Assembly (NCBI GenBank): GCA_947568835.1 | Contig: OX387611.1 | Span: forward strand, 7,754,001-7,818,000 | Length of the DNA stretch: 64,000 nucleotides | Source: Protonemura montana | Lineage: Eukaryota; Arthropoda; Insecta; Plecoptera; Nemouridae | Direction of reading: 5' to 3' | Part shown: in pieces, positions 61,401-64,000 of the stretch | Position numbering within the stretch: the stretch's first letter is position 1 | How the letters are laid out: every line of letters begins with the position of its first letter | Notes under the pieces: generated by a model | What the model saw: the letters and a program-made list of their open reading frames with translations, nothing else | Databases searched by the model: none | What the model was told of the DNA's origin: nothing | Made by a program: the position numbers and the translations under genes

Positions 61401-64000
61401 GTGTTCGACTGGGCATGTGACTCTGCCTCAGTACAATTTTCACGTGTTCGACTGGGCATGTGACTCTGTCTCAGTGCAACTTTCACGTGTTCGACTGGGC
61501 ATGTGACTCTGTCCCAGTGCAACTTTCACGTGTTCGACTGGGCATGTGACTCTGTCCCAGTGCAACTTTCACGTGTTCGACTGGGCATGTGACTCTGTCC
61601 CAGTGCAACTTTCACGTGTTCGACTGGGCATGTGACTCTGTCCCAGTACAATTTTCACGTGTTCGACTGGCAGAGTTGCTCGCTCTTGGGTTACACCCGA
61701 TGCACTTTTCTTGCTCCGAGAATTTTGACGGTGCGATAGGAAAACAAATTAATACACTGATAGCGAGTGCTTTAGTTTTCGGGTGGGAGCGTTCTGGCTC
61801 GGAGCTGGTGCAAACCCTATGGAGTGCATGACGCCATCGAGCAAGTTTAAAATCCGCCTATTGCAGGCCAGTTGAAAACACTATTAGGTCATCTTGGGTA
61901 CCCCTGTCACTTCATACCTTCATTACGAACAGATTTTGAATCTTTTTTTTCATAGGCTATCAACAAAGCATTTGGTGAAAACGACTAAACCAAAATTATC
62001 TCATGCCAAAAATGTTGACTCGTATGGAACTGGAACATCAAGTGTGCCAATCCTATTTGTGACGGAACTTTATAGTAAAAGCCAAGAAATCAAAACGAGT
62101 CAATTAATAAACAAGCAAACTGATTTAAGACCCAAAAAAAGTCGGCAAGCACCAGTGAACGAAACATTTCAGAGACGTGTTGAAAAAAGACTTGTCATCT
62201 CTGTTCAACACCACGTGGCAATCAACAAGTTTGTGGAGAAAATAGCCTTTGCTTTTCGTCTCATTTTGATGCATCAAGTCAACGCCTCTGTGTGTCCGAT
62301 CATCGCCGGGGTTGTTCTCATCACCAATGTAAGTGGATTCCTCACTATCGCTTTGCGAACACAAATTTAAAGTTCGTTGCAGATAAGCGTTTTTTTTTAT
62401 TGTTAGAAACGCTAATTATGTTTCATAAGTGAATCCTCAAAAAGCCTTGTAATAGCTAACACCCACGAGAGGTAAAGGTCGAGGTACGCGTTCACGGTTT
62501 ATAACAATATGAAACTTAGCTAATGCAAGAATTTGCTACACATAATATTGATAAAATTTTTTATAATACGTTCAACGTTTGAATACTTGAGACACTTTGG
62601 CCCGATATTACAAGTTTTTCAATTATTAGATTTACAGTAGTAAATAAATCAATTACCATGGCAACAAGCAACCACATACAGTGAAAGTAAGTTGTTTCTA
62701 AGAGTTAGGAACTCAACTCACAGTTGAAACATATTGTAAAACCGGGTCTAAGAGCCGTAAGCCCCTCCCCCCCTCACATTTCCCCTCACGTGAGGGGTTT
62801 CCAACCTTGTTTAATGCTAAAAAAACTCAGGAATAAATATGGTTAAGAAATAAATTAGTTATATATTGCTTAAATCACTGCACCCCTGCACCCTCCAGGC
62901 GCCAACCTGATCATGGAGACTAAGCCCCCAGAATTTCCTTTTTATTACTCAAGAGTCTTGCCAAGATATAATTATTCTTTAATTTTACCACAAGCACACA
63001 GAACCGCAAACAAAGAGTTAGAGTTAACCCAACCTGCTAGAGTTAACCTGTTATTTAAACAATCGTTTGAAAAAGGTCAGAGTTTAGGGCATAATTTGAT
63101 TTGCTTTATTTTTTCTAGATGGCACAGTTTGAAACGAGAATGCTTCTTTTCCTGATTCTTATTGCTGCATGTCTGATCCCTACGGCAATCATCTGTTGGT
63201 TTGCCGACATGGTGACAGAGGAGGTAAGATATTTCAAATCCATTTGATGGCTAGGTGATAATCTAGTACTTCTGTTACGGGCTTCATAAAGGGATAAAAA
63301 CAAACAGAATAAAATGTGACTGTCTGTATTAATTAGATGTACTTATTATTAATTTAATTTAATTTTTTAAGTCAAATACAAATTACACCAGTACTCACAA
63401 TACTACCGGCACTCACACCCAAACCCATGAGCGAGCTCTCTAATATTTTGTTGTGAATTCCTGATTTATTGCCCGAATAGCCAATTATAACTCCTGGCGA
63501 ACCACAAATATAACTTACAGCTGACCTATCATGCAATAATTGCCGTCTTGCTTGGTTAATGTATTAGTTCGTGGAATCATTTAATCTGCACTCTTAGCAT
63601 TATTTGTAAATAATATCCGTTCTGAGTAGTCCTAAAAAACCACCTGGTCCCAGAAGAACCAGTGCAAAAATACCTACAAAATTAATTTTAATATAAGTTA
63701 TAAGAACGGTCTTTGCTGGAATTGTATGAAGCAAACCAGTTTTTGCAGTAAAATCGCGGCAGTGCCGTAAAGTCACTCTAATAGTAATTAAGAATATTGT
63801 AAACAACACCACATTCAACACCACATCGCTTTATCCTTCGATCGAAGCTTTATCATAGCGTTGCTTATTTGGAAGAAAACTAAGTGGATTTTTGTTTTGC
63901 ATCAATCGTAAGAAACATTGGCTATTATGTTTTAGAGTGATTTACTCCGAGAGGCTGTGTTTGGCTGCGACTGGCTGCGCGCGTCGGACAGTTTCAAACG
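58494..64000 (+). CDS. Odorant receptor OR-7, 3' end beyond window
   Basis: 7tm_6 odorant receptor, incomplete only because the window ends. Exons: A 58494-58599, B 59356-59788, C1 60101-60325, C2+D 61956-62328, E 63119-63223, F from 63937. 1306 nt, about 435 residues seen. It opens MIKLEFVNILLITFRRW. B starts GYWKSEKEKYT and has the same length as OR-6 B (433 nt). C1 begins LWFPYDITQSP. F starts SDLLREAVFGCDWLRASD. Notably, the C/D intron present in every other complete copy here is missing: VAINKFVEKIAF reads straight through. The C1 donor (CG|GTTGGT) is weak. Minisatellite elements fill the A/B and C1/C2 introns. It is closest to OR-6 in exon plan. Confidence 0.9.
58869..59291 (-). mobile_element. 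Minisatellite-bearing mobile element, copy 6
   Basis: The most complete copy: it starts TGATGGCGTTTTCGACTGG and ends GCAGCTAGTAGAAAACGCCA, an imperfect terminal inverted repeat. Between are about five 43-bp units, mostly homogeneous. It lies in the OR-7 A/B intron. Confidence 0.8.
60495..60700. mobile_element. Short foldback-family element
   Basis: Left part has TAGACTCATGTCTATTTGAT and CCAAAAACTATTTGAACTGG; right part has TTAGCTTTCAAAACCCAGTT, the reverse of the left motif. The interior shares GGAAAATTGTCAGGACTGCT with the element at 29546-30532. It lies in the OR-7 C1/C2 intron. Confidence 0.65.
60948..61889 (+). mobile_element. Expanded minisatellite element, copy 7 (about 15 units)
   Basis: Left flank GACTGGCTGTCTCGGTGCGC then GGAAGCGATCTGCG. 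About fifteen 43-bp units run from about 61047 to 61670, very homogeneous and with a CACGTG site in almost every unit. The right flank has GAGAATTTTGACGGTGCGAT and GGTGCAAACCC, ending GCAGGCCAGTTGAAAACAC. It is the largest array of the family here, in the OR-7 C1/C2 intron. Confidence 0.85.

Noticed and set aside
61047..61670. Regular 43-bp repeats as a CRISPR array
   Set aside because: Units are contiguous tandem copies without variable spacers, the DNA is eukaryotic, and shorter copies recur with shared transposon-like flanks.

Overview
The window is nuclear DNA of an insect: AT-rich, intron-dense, littered with degraded transposable elements, with no prokaryotic gene organisation. Its main content is a tandem cluster of odorant receptors (7tm_6 family, seven-pass ligand-gated cation-channel subunits that work with Orco). 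I rebuilt these exon by exon from splice sites, phase and protein similarity among the copies. The species cannot be named from the sequence; a hemipteroid or other hemimetabolous insect is only a guess.

Layout. Minus strand, left to right: OR-1 (1341-12449), OR-2 (15668-20190), an OR-3 5' cassette (21187-23910), OR-4 (25409-32825), OR-5 (35661-41153), then an unrelated gene for a small secreted protein (42080-45168). Plus strand: OR-6 (48577-55801) and OR-7 (58494 to beyond 64000). The orientation flips at about 45-48.5 kb. A DUF4806-domain gene lies on the same strand inside the 5-kb last intron of OR-1.

The receptors share one exon plan: A (~106 nt, N-terminus), B (~430-436 nt), C (variable intracellular loop, sometimes split), D (100 nt), E (102-105 nt), F (156 nt) and G (short last exon, mostly carrying a SYYM or NSYM motif). 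Junction phases are constant, so cassettes are interchangeable. OR-3 has intact A, B and C exons but no D-G exons before the start of OR-2. Phase would let it splice onto OR-2 exons D-G, which would make OR-2/OR-3 one locus with alternative first halves and a shared C-terminus.

Repeats. Six copies of a mobile element carrying an expandable 43-bp minisatellite (each unit with a CACGTG E-box) sit in OR introns. There are also two large foldback elements in one OR-4 intron, an inverted-repeat-bounded MITE-like family, a ~400-bp dispersed SINE-like family, LINE fragments (ORF1 zinc knuckle, reverse transcriptase, two 3' ends with simple-repeat tails), one tRNA-like sequence and three G homopolymers. 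A broken copy of the secreted-protein gene (promoter plus exon 4) lies at 47.06-47.37 kb.
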